Positions 25,526 to 34,723 of a stretch of DNA of 64,000 nucleotides are shown here, in pieces (position 1 is the stretch's first letter; every line of letters starts with the position of its first letter). The notes under the pieces are model-generated. The model was not told where the DNA came from. It made no database searches and saw nothing but the letters and a program-made list of their open reading frames with translations. The translations under genes and the position numbers were made by a program. The stretch is from Paenibacillus sp. MZ04-78.2 (GTDB lineage Bacteria; Bacillota; Bacilli; Paenibacillales; NBRC-103111): the NCBI RefSeq assembly GCF_024213375.1, contig NZ_JANAVJ010000021.1:1-64000 (forward strand), written 5' to 3'.

Positions 25526-25852
25526 TTATTGATAGAAATTGCTCCGGGCAAAGTTTTGATTTTGCTGCGCTTGAAAGCTCACTTGATTAAACTGTGCGAC
25601 CGTTTGCTCAAGCTGGTTGCAAATTTGCGCCATTTGCTGCATTTGCTGAATCGCCGTCTGGTGACCTTGCAGCGCCGTTTGAATCACTTGAACCGCCTGC
25701 TGCTCGCGCTGGGACAAAATTTGCAGCTGCTGCGCATTTTGCTGCTCTTGCTGAAGCAGACGCTGGTAGTTCGCGCTTGCTTGATCCGTTTGCTGGATCA
25801 ATTGTTGAATCATGTGCTGGCATTGGTTCAATTGCTGAGTAGCGTTGAACAT
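25526..25852 (-). CDS. Gln-rich coiled-coil protein of unknown function
   Basis: Protein of 108 aa with about one-third Gln and no Pro or Trp, in heptad-like repeats (QQLIQQTDQASANYQRLL, REQQAVQVIQTALQGHQ) that predict a long helical coiled coil. GGAGG lies 8 nt before the ATG. No signal peptide. Similar Gln-rich helical proteins are common in Paenibacillus and some are spore-associated, but I cannot assign a role. It stands alone between convergent neighbours. Confidence 0.7.
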   Translation of the reverse strand: MFNATQQLNQCQHMIQQLIQQTDQASANYQRLLQQEQQNAQQLQILSQREQQAVQVIQTALQGHQTAIQQMQQMAQICNQLEQTVAQFNQVSFQAQQNQNFARSNFYQ

Positions 25853-25979
25853 GGACGGAATTCCTCCTTGGCATGCTTGTTGGAAATAGTTGGCTTCACC
25901 TTCAGCCCACTTTAGTATGCATGCGTCTCTCCATCCTTATGCATCCCTGCACAAAATTTTTTCACCGCTCCCGCTCCGC

Positions 25980-26783
25980 TTACAGCGTCCATTCCTCCGA
26001 CAACTGCACGTACAGCTCGATCAGAAAAGCCGTCGGCTGGCCCGCATACAGTTCCCGTTCTACCTCCAGCTTGGCACCGAGCCGATCGGCCACCTGCCGG
26101 GCAAGCTCCTCGCGCTTGAACTTATCCAGCGAGGGCAGACGCTCCACGAACGTGGACAGCAGCAGCCAGTCTTCCCGCTCGATCCGCCTGCGGAACGCAT
26201 CGGACAGCTTGAGTTCGTATGTCGGTCGAATGCGATTATTGGCCAGCCACTTCCGGGTCCGCTTGCGCAGGGCAAGCCGCTCGTGCTGCATATCGCGGAT
26301 GACGAGCGTGCCTGCCGCCAGGTCTCCGATCCGCTTGTCCATCGGATGGAAGAACATCCACAGCATGCCGACAAAATAAAAGGACGGCAAGAAATCGATC
26401 AGCCGGAAAAAATTGCGGATGATGGCCGACAGCAGCGTCATCGGCTGGCCGTTCTCTTGAATGACGCGCAGGCCCAGCCATTTTTTGCCGAACGTTTGCC
26501 CGCCCATATAATATTCCGACAACACGTAGTAGCCGCCGATCAATGCAAAGCCGAGCACGATCAGGAAAGCAGCGGCATATTCCCCAAGCGCTTCGTCCAA
26601 GCCAATATCCAGCAGCATCAGGATCAGACCGACAAGCAGGCTGACGGCCCCGAAGGCTGCTAACAGCAGCACGTTATCTATGAGCTGAGCGGCCGTCCGG
26701 CTGCCGATGCCCGCCGTCCGGAACTGGAGCCGGACATGCTCCGGCGTCACGATTGACGCTTCCTTGATATTCACCTCGTTCAA
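25980..26783 (-). CDS. RDD family membrane protein
   Basis: Protein of about 267 aa. The RDD domain (about 15-145) starts with RTAGIGSRTAAQLIDNVLLLAAF and has three membrane helices, then PSFYFVGMLWMFFHPMDKRIGDLAAGTLVIRD, the usual end of this domain. A charged C-terminal half of about 110 residues follows. TTG 26783 is preferred because GGGGAG precedes it; an ATG 21 nt upstream has no site. RDD proteins are proposed ion or solute transporters. It is divergent from the SpoIIM-family gene, the usual partner in this type of cluster. Confidence 0.8.
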   Translation of the reverse strand: MNEVNIKEASIVTPEHVRLQFRTAGIGSRTAAQLIDNVLLLAAFGAVSLLVGLILMLLDIGLDEALGEYAAAFLIVLGFALIGGYYVLSEYYMGGQTFGKKWLGLRVIQENGQPMTLLSAIIRNFFRLIDFLPSFYFVGMLWMFFHPMDKRIGDLAAGTLVIRDMQHERLALRKRTRKWLANNRIRPTYELKLSDAFRRRIEREDWLLLSTFVERLPSLDKFKREELARQVADRLGAKLEVERELYAGQPTAFLIELYVQLSEEWTL

Positions 26784-26856
26784 TTCCCCGCTCCCCCTTT
26801 CCATTATTGTGGTAATATGAAACTATTCGAGAGACGGAAGGAGATCGTTCGCACCT

Positions 26857-27912
26857 ATGAACATTCAGCGCTTTATCCGCGAGCACAAGCCCGTATGGAC
26901 CGAGCTCGACGGACTGCTGACCTTATTCGAGAAAAGGCGCCGCACGGTACAGGCCCCGCAGGTTGACCGGCTGACTTTCTTGTACCGAACGGCTTCCGCA
27001 CATCTGGCCTACGCGCAAACGTACTACCCCGGCGATGAGATCGAGCTTTACCTCAATCAGCTTGTAGCGCGGGCGCACCATGCCCTGCATGCCGAACAGT
27101 GGAAAACGTCCCATCGGCTCGGCGACTTTTTCAAGCGCCGGTTTATCGGCTTCCTTCTGGAACGCAAACGGTTCATTGCGCTGGCATTTCTGCTGTTTAT
27201 GGTCGGAGCGCTGTCCGGCTTCGCCGCCGTCTGGCAGGACCCGTTGAACCTGTACGCACTCGTATCCCCCGAGATGGCCGACGGCATCAATCCCCAAGCG
27301 TTGGGCAAAAACCACGGCGAAGTGCAAAGCGCCGTCATGTCCACGTCCATCATGACCAACAACATCCGGGTCGCCGTTCTCGCGTTCGTCAGCGGCATCA
27401 CCTTCGGGCTCCTGACGGTCTACGTGCTGTTCCACAACGGCATCCTGATCGGCGCGCTAACCGCCGTCTTCTGGCAATCCGGCAATAGCTACGTGTTCTG
27501 GGCGTACATTTTGCCGCACGGCGTCATCGAGCTGACCGCCATCTTCATTGCCGGGGGCTCCGGCTTGTATATGGGCTACCGGATGATCAACCCCGGACCG
27601 TATACGCGAAAATATATGCTTCTGCGCTCCGTCAAGCAATCGGCGCTGCTGATGGTCGGCACGATTCCGCTGTTCGTCATTGCCGGGATCATCGAAGGCT
27701 ATATTACGCCTTCCGGCCTGTCGCTGGAAACGAAATATATCGTCGCGGGCGCCACATTGATTGCCCTGGCGCTGTATGTCGCTTACGGCCGCTTGAACGA
27801 ACGCAGGCATGCGCAGCTTGCGGCCGAAGGCGCTGTCCCGAAGGACGAAACCGGGACGAGCACGGCGGACCTCTTCTCTTCCCCGGCCTCTATATCGAAT
27901 CGTTCGATTTAA
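26857..27912 (+). CDS. SpoIIM/DUF95 family membrane protein
   Basis: Protein of 351 aa with an N-terminal soluble helical part (1-100) that includes FLYRTASAHLAYAQTYYP, then five to six membrane helices with the DUF95 pattern NNIRVAVLAFVSGITFGLLTVYVLFHNGILIGAL and LPHGVIELTAIFIAGGSGLYMGY. Stage II sporulation protein M acts in engulfment with SpoIIP and SpoIID, but paralogues of this length usually belong to the MoxR-DUF58-RDD cluster, as here. Function in that cluster is not established. GGAAGGAG lies 13 nt before the ATG. Confidence 0.85.
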   Translation: MNIQRFIREHKPVWTELDGLLTLFEKRRRTVQAPQVDRLTFLYRTASAHLAYAQTYYPGDEIELYLNQLVARAHHALHAEQWKTSHRLGDFFKRRFIGFLLERKRFIALAFLLFMVGALSGFAAVWQDPLNLYALVSPEMADGINPQALGKNHGEVQSAVMSTSIMTNNIRVAVLAFVSGITFGLLTVYVLFHNGILIGALTAVFWQSGNSYVFWAYILPHGVIELTAIFIAGGSGLYMGYRMINPGPYTRKYMLLRSVKQSALLMVGTIPLFVIAGIIEGYITPSGLSLETKYIVAGATLIALALYVAYGRLNERRHAQLAAEGAVPKDETGTSTADLFSSPASISNRSI

Positions 27913-29197
27913 GGTCCAGATACCGGTTAACCGCCGTCCAAGCCAGCTGCCCGACGGGAACGTCCACAATGTCGATCCCGCCGGCCGCCATCTCGGCGGC
28001 GACCGTTTGCCGGTCGACGGCAAACTTGTGCGCCACGCTTTTCACATAAGCCTGACGCCTGCCCGCCGTCTCGGCCGACGCCCACCCCTGCAGCACTTCG
28101 TCCCGCAGGCCGAGCAGCAAAATCCGGTGCTGGCGCTTCAGCCGCATCAGCAGCGGACGCAGCCCGTCCTCGAACATATAATTGTCCATATCGGAGAACA
28201 GGACGGTCAGGCTCCGCTTCTTTTGCACGCGCAGCAAATGCTGCAAAGCCGTACTGTAGCTGGCCTCCACGAAGTCGCTCTGCAGGTTGTAGACCGCCGC
28301 CGTCAGCGTCTGCAAATGGAGAAGTCCACTGTCCGGCGGCACGTACGCCTTCACCCGGTTCGAGAAGGCGAGCAGTCCCACCTTATCCCCCTGCTTAAGC
28401 GCTACGGCGGCAAGCGCCAGCGCCGCTTCGAGCGACACGTCCAGCTTGGTCCGGCCGTCCAGCTCGATCCCCATCATGCGTCCGCAGTCCAGCAGGATGG
28501 TGACGACCTTGCCCCGTTCGGGGCGGAATACGTTGGTCATCAGCGTGCGGGACCGCGCCGACGCTCTCCAGTTGACGAACCTCGGGTCGTCGTCGGGGAC
28601 GTATTCGCGAATCGCGTGAAATTCCGAGCCGGACCGCTCCTTCCGGTAAATCCGCCTGCCTTCCAGCGTCAGCTGATTTTGCATCGAAGCTAAGATGCCG
28701 CGGACCCCCGACATATCGGGATAAATGCGGATCGTCTGCTCCAGCTCCACGCGCGCCTGCTTCTCCCACAGCCCGATTCGCCCTCTCAGCCGAAGCCATA
28801 CCGAACGAAAATGATATTCTCCCCGCTCTCGGCCCAGCGTCGTGTAGCGAACTTCGGCCGCCTTCCCTTCCCAGACCGCCGTCAGCGAGGCTTCCGGCGA
28901 AAGGAACGTTTGCGGCAAATCGTCGGCTAACGTCAGCTTCAAGGATACGGGCTGCGGGACTTCCGCGCGCACCGTCACCTCGAACGGGCTGCCGATATCG
29001 GCCTGTTCGGGCAGGCTGCGGCTGACGCGCAAGCTGCGCCGCCTGGGAAGCAGCGACAGATCGAGCGCGCTCAGCCCGAGCAGCGCGCCGCAGACCAGCC
29101 ACTGCACGGCGGCTCCAGCCCCGTTCCCGGCGGCATAGCCCACGCCTACAAGAACCGCCCCCGCGCCTGTCAGCAGCGCCATGCGTGGCGTCGGCAC
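27890..29197 (-). CDS. DUF58 domain-containing protein
   Basis: Protein of about 435 aa with two N-terminal helices (about 8-52), an extracytoplasmic-like beta region (60-200) and the DUF58 block FHAIREYVPDDDPRFVNWRASARSRTLM, then a von Willebrand A-like fold with DxGRMM (metal-site-like). The GTG at 29197 is preferred because GGAGG is 6 nt upstream and the gene then starts 22 nt after the moxR stop; a longer version overlaps moxR by 70 nt. The partner ATPase is directly upstream. The 3' end overlaps the convergent SpoIIM-family gene by 23 nt. Confidence 0.85.
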   Translation of the reverse strand: MPTPRMALLTGAGAVLVGVGYAAGNGAGAAVQWLVCGALLGLSALDLSLLPRRRSLRVSRSLPEQADIGSPFEVTVRAEVPQPVSLKLTLADDLPQTFLSPEASLTAVWEGKAAEVRYTTLGRERGEYHFRSVWLRLRGRIGLWEKQARVELEQTIRIYPDMSGVRGILASMQNQLTLEGRRIYRKERSGSEFHAIREYVPDDDPRFVNWRASARSRTLMTNVFRPERGKVVTILLDCGRMMGIELDGRTKLDVSLEAALALAAVALKQGDKVGLLAFSNRVKAYVPPDSGLLHLQTLTAAVYNLQSDFVEASYSTALQHLLRVQKKRSLTVLFSDMDNYMFEDGLRPLLMRLKRQHRILLLGLRDEVLQGWASAETAGRRQAYVKSVAHKFAVDRQTVAAEMAAGGIDIVDVPVGQLAWTAVNRYLDLKSNDSI

Positions 29198-29219
29198 GAT
29201 CAGCCTCCGCTCAATCGCG

Positions 29220-30149
29220 TCAGCGAGGGACCGGAATCGTGGCCAGCGTTTCCTGGATGAAGTGGTCACCGGTCTCTCCCTCCAATTCAACCTGCGGCGT
29301 CAGCAACAGACGGTGCCGCAGCGCCGGAACGGCTACGGTCTTGATATCATCCGGCGTGACGAAGCTGCGCCCGTCCAGCAATGCCCACGCGCGGGCTGCC
29401 ATCATGAGCGCGATCCCCGCTCGCGGGCTCGCGCCGAGCAGAAGCCGCTTGTCTTCGCGGGTTTTGCGGATGATCACGGCAATATATTCGACCAGACTGT
29501 CCTGCACGACTACCTCTTGCAGCTCCGCACGAAGCTGCTTCAGACGGTCCAGCGAGAACGCGGCGTTTTCCTTCCGCTCCGCAGTGGCGAAGAAAGGAAC
29601 GTGTTCTTTTAAAATCGCAAGCTCCGATTCCAAATTCGGGTAAGACACGGTCAGCTTGAATAAAAAGCGGTCTAACTGCGCTTCAGGCAGCGGATACGTG
29701 CCTTCGTACTCCACCGGGTTCTGCGTCGCGACGACGAAGAACGGATCGGGCAGCCGGTACGTCGTGCCCTGAATCGTCACCTGCCGCTCCTCCATCGCTT
29801 CGAGCAAGGCGGCTTGCGTTTTCGGAGGCGTACGGTTAATCTCGTCAGCCAGCAGCAGGTTCGTAAAGACCGGACCGCGGATCGTCTGGAATTCGTTATC
29901 TTTCATATTGAAAATCACGCTGCCGGTAATATCGCTCGGCATCATGTCCGGCGTGAACTGCACCCGGCTGAACGAACCATCCGTCAATTCGGCAAGCGTG
30001 CGTACCATTTTCGTTTTCCCAAGGCCGGGAACTCCTTCCAGCAACACATGCCCCCCGGCCAAAAATGCGGTCAGCAGCAGACGAATATTGTGCCGCTGTC
30101 CGATCACGCTCTTCTCCATCTGTTCCAGCAACTGCTGCAATCGGCTCAC
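29220..30149 (-). CDS. MoxR family AAA+ ATPase
   Basis: Chaperone-like ATPase of 309 aa. Motifs are Walker A EGVPGLGKT (about 37-45), Walker B LLLADEINRTPPKTQAALLEAMEE, sensor 1 FFVVATQNPVEYEGTYPLPEAQLDRFLF, and sensor 2 ARAGIALMMAARAWA. MoxR ATPases work with DUF58/VWA proteins on protein-complex assembly. Its start is a GTG that overlaps the stop of the upstream gene (GTGA), indicating translational coupling. Confidence 0.93.
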   Translation of the reverse strand: MSRLQQLLEQMEKSVIGQRHNIRLLLTAFLAGGHVLLEGVPGLGKTKMVRTLAELTDGSFSRVQFTPDMMPSDITGSVIFNMKDNEFQTIRGPVFTNLLLADEINRTPPKTQAALLEAMEERQVTIQGTTYRLPDPFFVVATQNPVEYEGTYPLPEAQLDRFLFKLTVSYPNLESELAILKEHVPFFATAERKENAAFSLDRLKQLRAELQEVVVQDSLVEYIAVIIRKTREDKRLLLGASPRAGIALMMAARAWALLDGRSFVTPDDIKTVAVPALRHRLLLTPQVELEGETGDHFIQETLATIPVPR

Positions 30150-31279
30150 TCCCTCTCCAGTCTACGGATCACGCTATCGGCCATCCGGCTGTCTTTCTCG
30201 AACTGCTTCGGCGAATAGCTCGCCGCTTCCTCGGCGGCTTGCCAGCTTCGCAGCACCGCCGCAAGCTGCTCCAGCTCCTCCTTGCTCAAATGCGGCTTGG
30301 CCGCCGCAAGCGCCTGCGTTACGGTCGCATCAAGGCGTACGCCCCATCGCTCGCGCATGAGGCCGCGGACGTATCTCGCTTGGTGCGCCAGCGCTTCCCG
30401 CGCCAGCCCGCGCCGCTCGTACCACCCTGCGGCCGCGAGCAGCGTCTCGTCCCCGCGCCGCACCGTCCATGCGCGCGGCGTGTAAGCCGGTCCGAAGCGC
30501 ACGCCCTTCATCCAGAGCCACAGCAGCGCTCCCAGAGTCAACTGCAACAGCACGGCGAGCAGCCAGCCGGGATATACCGCAAGCAGGCCCGGTTTTTCGT
30601 AAAGCCCGTGATGGTACTCGTCGAACCACAGCCCCACGGTCTCCGGGCTTGTCTGTAGGTACGGCCGGATCAGCTCAAAATGCGAATGCTCCAAAATGCC
30701 GTCGTTCCTCATCCACTCCGGAACGAGCAGCAACGTCATGCTGCCCTGCCCGATTGCCGCGCGTCCGGCAATAATGCCGCGCTCATCCTTCAGCAGCGGC
30801 TTCATGCCCGGCGCTTCCTCCAGGCGGTAAGCGGACGCAACCTTTCCGCTGAGCCCGGTACCCGGCTGCCCTGTCAAGTCGGTGATCGCCACAGCGGCCG
30901 ATCCGGCTTTCCCTGTCTTCGTGAGGGAGAATTCATCCAATTCTGCCGGCGCGTCATGAAACAGCACAAGCTCATTGCCCCCGCTTACCCATGTGCGAAT
31001 CTCTTCCCATTCCTTGGCCGCCAGCGTATAAGGCTGAATGACGATCAGCTTATGACGCCCCCCGCTTGGCAGAGACCGCCAAGGCTGCTTCCAGGCTTTG
31101 ACGGGTGCGCCCTGCTCCTTCAGCAGCGTAAATACCGCTTTGGTCCCATCGCGGTCTGCGGACGTCGACAGATACGGAGGAAGATCCGGCAGATCGGGCT
31201 TCACCAGAACGTATCCGAACAGCAGAAAGGCGACGATGCTGACCGCCAAAGCGATCTGCAGCTTGTTCCGCTTAAGCAT
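30146..31279 (-). CDS. DUF4350 domain-containing membrane protein
   Basis: Protein of 377 aa with an N-terminal helix (about 9-27), the extracytoplasmic DUF4350 region (SADRDGTKAVFTLLKEQG then LIVIQPYTL and ELVLFHDAP), a second helix near 230-250 and a cytoplasmic helical tail. DUF4350 proteins regularly accompany MoxR and DUF58; the molecular role is unknown. It overlaps both neighbours by a few bases, which shows tight coupling. Confidence 0.8.
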   Translation of the reverse strand: MLKRNKLQIALAVSIVAFLLFGYVLVKPDLPDLPPYLSTSADRDGTKAVFTLLKEQGAPVKAWKQPWRSLPSGGRHKLIVIQPYTLAAKEWEEIRTWVSGGNELVLFHDAPAELDEFSLTKTGKAGSAAVAITDLTGQPGTGLSGKVASAYRLEEAPGMKPLLKDERGIIAGRAAIGQGSMTLLLVPEWMRNDGILEHSHFELIRPYLQTSPETVGLWFDEYHHGLYEKPGLLAVYPGWLLAVLLQLTLGALLWLWMKGVRFGPAYTPRAWTVRRGDETLLAAAGWYERRGLAREALAHQARYVRGLMRERWGVRLDATVTQALAAAKPHLSKEELEQLAAVLRSWQAAEEAASYSPKQFEKDSRMADSVIRRLERE

Positions 31280-31904
31280 AGCCCGCCTCCTCCCGCCGGT
31301 ACGGCGCCAACAGCTCGGTCATCCGTCCGTATTCGTACGCTCCCGCCGTACCGCCTCCGTAATAAACGAGCTCGAACAAAGAAGCGGCCTGCTTGAACGA
31401 CTCGACCGCCCCCGGCTGCCGTTCGTACAGCTCCTCCGCGTATTCGCGGTTCGTCTTCCACCGCTCCGCCCGCACCCAATCGCGTTCGTCCATCAGCAGA
31501 AGCATCGCCAGAAACGTCCGGCGCACCGCCTCCGGATAGTTGCCCTCCGCTGCGCATTCCTCCGCTTCCCGGAGCAATGCGGCGAAGGAGCGATCCAGCT
31601 CCGCAGCGCTGCGGAACACGCTGCGCCGTCGGCTGCGGCGAAGAAGAATCAGGCTGCGTACCAGCCAGACGATAGCCGCCACGAGGACGGCGAGCAGGAT
31701 GCCGAGCAAGACGTAGGCCAGCACCTTCGGAGTGCCGGGCGGAACCGCCATGTCCGGGAACAGGTCCAGCACCTTCAACCACATCCGCTCCAGCCACTCG
31801 ATAACGGGATTCCGTCCGTCGCCTCGCAAATACGCCGTGTACTCGTCGCGTTCCAGAATACTCTCCAGCTGTTTCTTTTCCGCTTTCCAACCTTCGTTAA
31901 TCAT
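31272..31904 (-). CDS. DUF4129 domain-containing membrane protein
   Basis: Protein of 210 aa with one helix at about 52-80 (VLLGILLAVLVAAIVWLV) and a C-terminal DUF4129 block with GNYPEAVRRTFLAMLLLMDE and YAEEL. ATG 31904 is preferred because GAGAGG precedes it and the start then overlaps the upstream stop by 8 nt; the longer frame is only readthrough of the neighbouring gene. Part of the MoxR-DUF58 operon. Confidence 0.8.
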   Translation of the reverse strand: MINEGWKAEKKQLESILERDEYTAYLRGDGRNPVIEWLERMWLKVLDLFPDMAVPPGTPKVLAYVLLGILLAVLVAAIVWLVRSLILLRRSRRRSVFRSAAELDRSFAALLREAEECAAEGNYPEAVRRTFLAMLLLMDERDWVRAERWKTNREYAEELYERQPGAVESFKQAASLFELVYYGGGTAGAYEYGRMTELLAPYRREEAGYA

Positions 31905-33000
31905 TTTTCCTCTCGGGCTCCTCCGAACGGTTGGCATCGGCAGGCCCGCGTTCCGGCGACGGCTTCGCGAGACTTCCGTTTTCCCGTCCGGCCGCATCTC
32001 CCGTTTCCACCGGTTGGCTGCCGTATGAACCGTACGACTGACCGGCGGCAAGCATCTGCTCCAGATCGGCCCCCTCGTTACGCACCCGCAAGTCGAAGTA
32101 CGTCACCGCATAAGGAATCATATAGATCGGCGTGATCAGCAGCGACAGCACGATGTAAATCAACTGGCCGAGCAGAGACAATTTGAATACCGCGATCAGC
32201 AGCGCATAAGTCCCCATCGTAAAGACACCGTAAATGATCGACAGGACGAAGTAGATGCCGAATATGCGCCAAAAGTTTCCTTTGGTCAGCCTCCAGCTCC
32301 GGCCCAGTGACGAACGGCCGTCCTCCAGCGCGACGACCGGCAAATAAAAGCCGAATCGGATGGCAATAAAACCGATTCCCGCCATCGTCAGCACCCCGAT
32401 CAGCAAATACAAGACAAACAGCAGAACAATCAGCACGATGCTGCCGCCGAACGGGTCGGAACCGATCTCGGCAATGCCGGCGCCGATGCCGATCGACACC
32501 ACGCCGACAATAATAACCCCGAACACGACAATGGTCGAGATCGCCATGTACACGCCTCCGAGGATCAATCCGAACAGCAGTGTATTTCCTACCATCGGCC
32601 AGAAACGGGAGAATGAGCTTTTCAACAGCTCCTTGAAGCCCACGGAAGCTCCTTCGGCGGCGGCGCGGACCAGGTGAAGCTGCGACGAGACCGCTGCCGG
32701 CAACACAGCCACCACGTAAATCGGCAGCAGCAGGAACGAAAACAACAGCAGTCCTATGTTCAGTTCTTCACCCGACCCTCCAGCTTCGGCGAATCGTTCC
32801 AGCGAATCGGTGATCGTTTCCCCGGATTCCGGGAGAAGCGAAACACTGCTCAAATCGAAGAGCACTACGTTTTGCAAAAGATAAAGCGGACCGAAAAACA
32901 GCAGCGTCAGCAAAAACGTCACCGTAAAATGCTTGCGGTAGATCTGAAAGCTCCTGTCCAAAATCGCACCGATCCCCATCGGCCTTTCAAATGAAATCAT
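31897..33000 (-). CDS. Multi-pass membrane protein (glycerophosphodiesterase membrane-domain-like)
   Basis: Protein of 367 aa and first gene of the five-gene operon. It begins MISFERPMGIGAILDRSFQIYRKHF, a signature of the GPDPase membrane-domain-like family, then six or more helices, and ends with a polar tail of about 70 residues. No catalytic phosphodiesterase domain is attached. Function unknown. The start is well placed for the upstream GGAGG. Confidence 0.75.
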   Translation of the reverse strand: MISFERPMGIGAILDRSFQIYRKHFTVTFLLTLLFFGPLYLLQNVVLFDLSSVSLLPESGETITDSLERFAEAGGSGEELNIGLLLFSFLLLPIYVVAVLPAAVSSQLHLVRAAAEGASVGFKELLKSSFSRFWPMVGNTLLFGLILGGVYMAISTIVVFGVIIVGVVSIGIGAGIAEIGSDPFGGSIVLIVLLFVLYLLIGVLTMAGIGFIAIRFGFYLPVVALEDGRSSLGRSWRLTKGNFWRIFGIYFVLSIIYGVFTMGTYALLIAVFKLSLLGQLIYIVLSLLITPIYMIPYAVTYFDLRVRNEGADLEQMLAAGQSYGSYGSQPVETGDAAGRENGSLAKPSPERGPADANRSEEPERKND

Positions 33001-33167
33001 TGTTGCTCCTCCTGCCCCACATATTCGACATCATTATACACGAACTTTCAGCGGGATAGCACCAATAAATTACAGCATGCAGAAAAGCCGGCCGTCTGTT
33101 CCTTTCGGCAGAGGCAAGCAGCAGCTCCGAAGCTCACGATGGCGGGGAAATAATATCGATACCGAAG

Positions 33168-33207
33168 AAAGCGCCTCTCCTGCAATGGAGTCAGGCGCTT
33201 TATTTTT
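33168..33207 (+). terminator. Hairpin with T-run before the small membrane ORF
   Basis: AAAGCGCCT / AGGCGCTTT stem with an inner helix, followed by ATTTTT on the plus strand. Its place 47 nt before a small gene suggests either the end of a short untranslated RNA or an attenuator. Confidence 0.5.
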
Positions 33208-33254
33208 CTGCGGTTAGGGAACACTAATTCGAAAATGGACTGGGAGGAATAGCC

Positions 33255-33386
33255 TTGCGCGCTTTTTCCTATTATGTGCATAACTATTGGCTGTCGGGTA
33301 TTTTGGTGGTCGGAGCGATAGGGGCTGTTTTTTACGTGTATCGAAATTGGGACAAAATTATGATTAAAGGAAGCGGACGCAAGTAG
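33255..33386 (+). CDS. Small single-pass membrane protein, 43 aa
   Basis: A short open frame starting at TTG 33255, 7 nt after GGAGG, encodes YVHNYWLSGILVVGAIGAVF and VYRNWDKIMIKG, a single membrane helix with a basic C-terminus. It ends just before the purD terminator, on the opposite strand to purD. Not recognised, but the ribosome site, helix and clean stop make it credible. Confidence 0.6.
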   Translation: MRAFSYYVHNYWLSGILVVGAIGAVFYVYRNWDKIMIKGSGRK

Positions 33387-33404
33387 GCAAGGCTTCGCCG
33401 CACG

Positions 33405-33446
33405 CAAAAAAACCGGGGCAAAGGAACGTTTCCTTTACCCCGGTTC
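33405..33446 (-). terminator. Terminator of the purine operon
   Basis: AACCGGGGTAAAGGAAAC / GTTCCTTTGCCCCGGTT stem followed by seven T on the minus strand, 5 nt after the purD stop. Confidence 0.85.
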
Positions 33447-33450
33447 GTAT

Positions 33451-34710
33451 TTACACGAGCGCTTTCTTCGCAATGTCCGTACGATTGTGCTTGCCTTGGA
33501 AACGGATGCGATCGGCATCCGCATAAGCTTTGGCGCGGGCCTCGGCAATATCGCGGCCAAGCGCGGTCACGCCAAGCACGCGGCCGCCGTTGGTCACAAT
33601 TGCGCCATCCTTGACAGCTGTTCCCGCGTGGAATACGATCGAATCTTGCACGTCCTCCAAGCCTTCAATCGGAAGCCCCTTCGGATACGAGGCGGGATAG
33701 CCTTCGGACGCCAAAATGACGCAAACGGCCGCGTCCTCGATCCACTCGATCTCCATCTGATCCAGCCTACCGTTGACCGCAGCGAGGAAAATATCCAGCA
33801 AATCGGTTTTCAGCCGCGGCAGCACGACCTGCGTCTCGGGGTCGCCGAAGCGGGCGTTGAACTCGATGGTCTTCGGTCCGTTCGGCGTCAGCATCAGGCC
33901 GGCGAACAATACGCCGCGAAACGGCCGACCTTCGGCAACCATCGCTTTAGCCGTCGGCTTAATAATCGTCTCGATCGACTCGTCGATCACGGCTTGCGGG
34001 ATGTGTGGCAGCGGACTGTAGGTGCCCATACCGCCGGTGTTCGGCCCTTTGTCGTTATCGTAGACAGCCTTATGGTCCTGTGCAGGAACCATCGGGCATA
34101 CCGTTTCGCCGTCAACGAACGAAAGAATCGACATTTCCTGACCGGTAAGGAACTCCTCGATCACGACCTGATTGCCGGATTCGCCGAACACCTTGGCAAC
34201 CATAATGTCGTGCAGCGCTTTTTCCGCTTCGTCCAGCGTCTGCGCCACGACGACCCCTTTGCCTGCCGCAAGGCCGTCCGCTTTTATCACGATCGGCGCT
34301 TGCTGCTGGCGCAGATAAGCGACCGCGTCCTCGTACTGCTCGAACGATTCGTACGCAGCCGTCGGGATGTTATATTTTCTCAGCAGCTGCTTGGTGAATA
34401 CTTTGCTGCCTTCGATAATCGCCGCATTTTGGCGGGGTCCGAACACGGTTAGGCCCTTCGCTTCCAAGTGATCCACGATGCCTTCAGACAGCGGATCGTC
34501 CGGACCGATGACGACCAGATCAATCGTATGGTTGATGGCAAACTGCGCAATCTCCTCGAATTGGTTTACTTGAATCGGGACGCATTCGGCTACCGACGCG
34601 ATGCCTCCGTTCCCCGGCGCACAGTACAGCTCCGTGACTTTAGGGCTTTTCTTCAACGCCCAGCATATCGCATGCTCGCGGCCGCCGCCGCCTACAACCA
34701 GTATCCGCAC
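33451..34710 (-). CDS. purD: Phosphoribosylamine--glycine ligase
   Basis: ATP-grasp enzyme of 419 aa that joins glycine to phosphoribosylamine to make GAR, step 2 of purine synthesis. It starts MRILVVGGGGREHAICWAL, has VIKADGLAAGKGVVVA and PNTGGMGTYSPLP, and the metal-binding IEFNARFGDPETQ near residue 285. It is the last gene of the pur operon, as in B. subtilis. Confidence 0.97.
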   Translation of the reverse strand: MRILVVGGGGREHAICWALKKSPKVTELYCAPGNGGIASVAECVPIQVNQFEEIAQFAINHTIDLVVIGPDDPLSEGIVDHLEAKGLTVFGPRQNAAIIEGSKVFTKQLLRKYNIPTAAYESFEQYEDAVAYLRQQQAPIVIKADGLAAGKGVVVAQTLDEAEKALHDIMVAKVFGESGNQVVIEEFLTGQEMSILSFVDGETVCPMVPAQDHKAVYDNDKGPNTGGMGTYSPLPHIPQAVIDESIETIIKPTAKAMVAEGRPFRGVLFAGLMLTPNGPKTIEFNARFGDPETQVVLPRLKTDLLDIFLAAVNGRLDQMEIEWIEDAAVCVILASEGYPASYPKGLPIEGLEDVQDSIVFHAGTAVKDGAIVTNGGRVLGVTALGRDIAEARAKAYADADRIRFQGKHNRTDIAKKALV

Positions 34711-34723
34711 GTTCAGGCTCCTC

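Noticed and set aside
24865-25590. P-loop kinase ending at 25590
   Set aside because: The extra C-terminal residues are unrelated, Cys/Arg-rich and overlap the next gene; the frame after a -1 shift gives a natural end at 25451.
29197-29290. DUF58 protein starting 70 nt inside moxR
   Set aside because: The GTG at 29197 has GGAGG at the right distance and begins just after the moxR stop.
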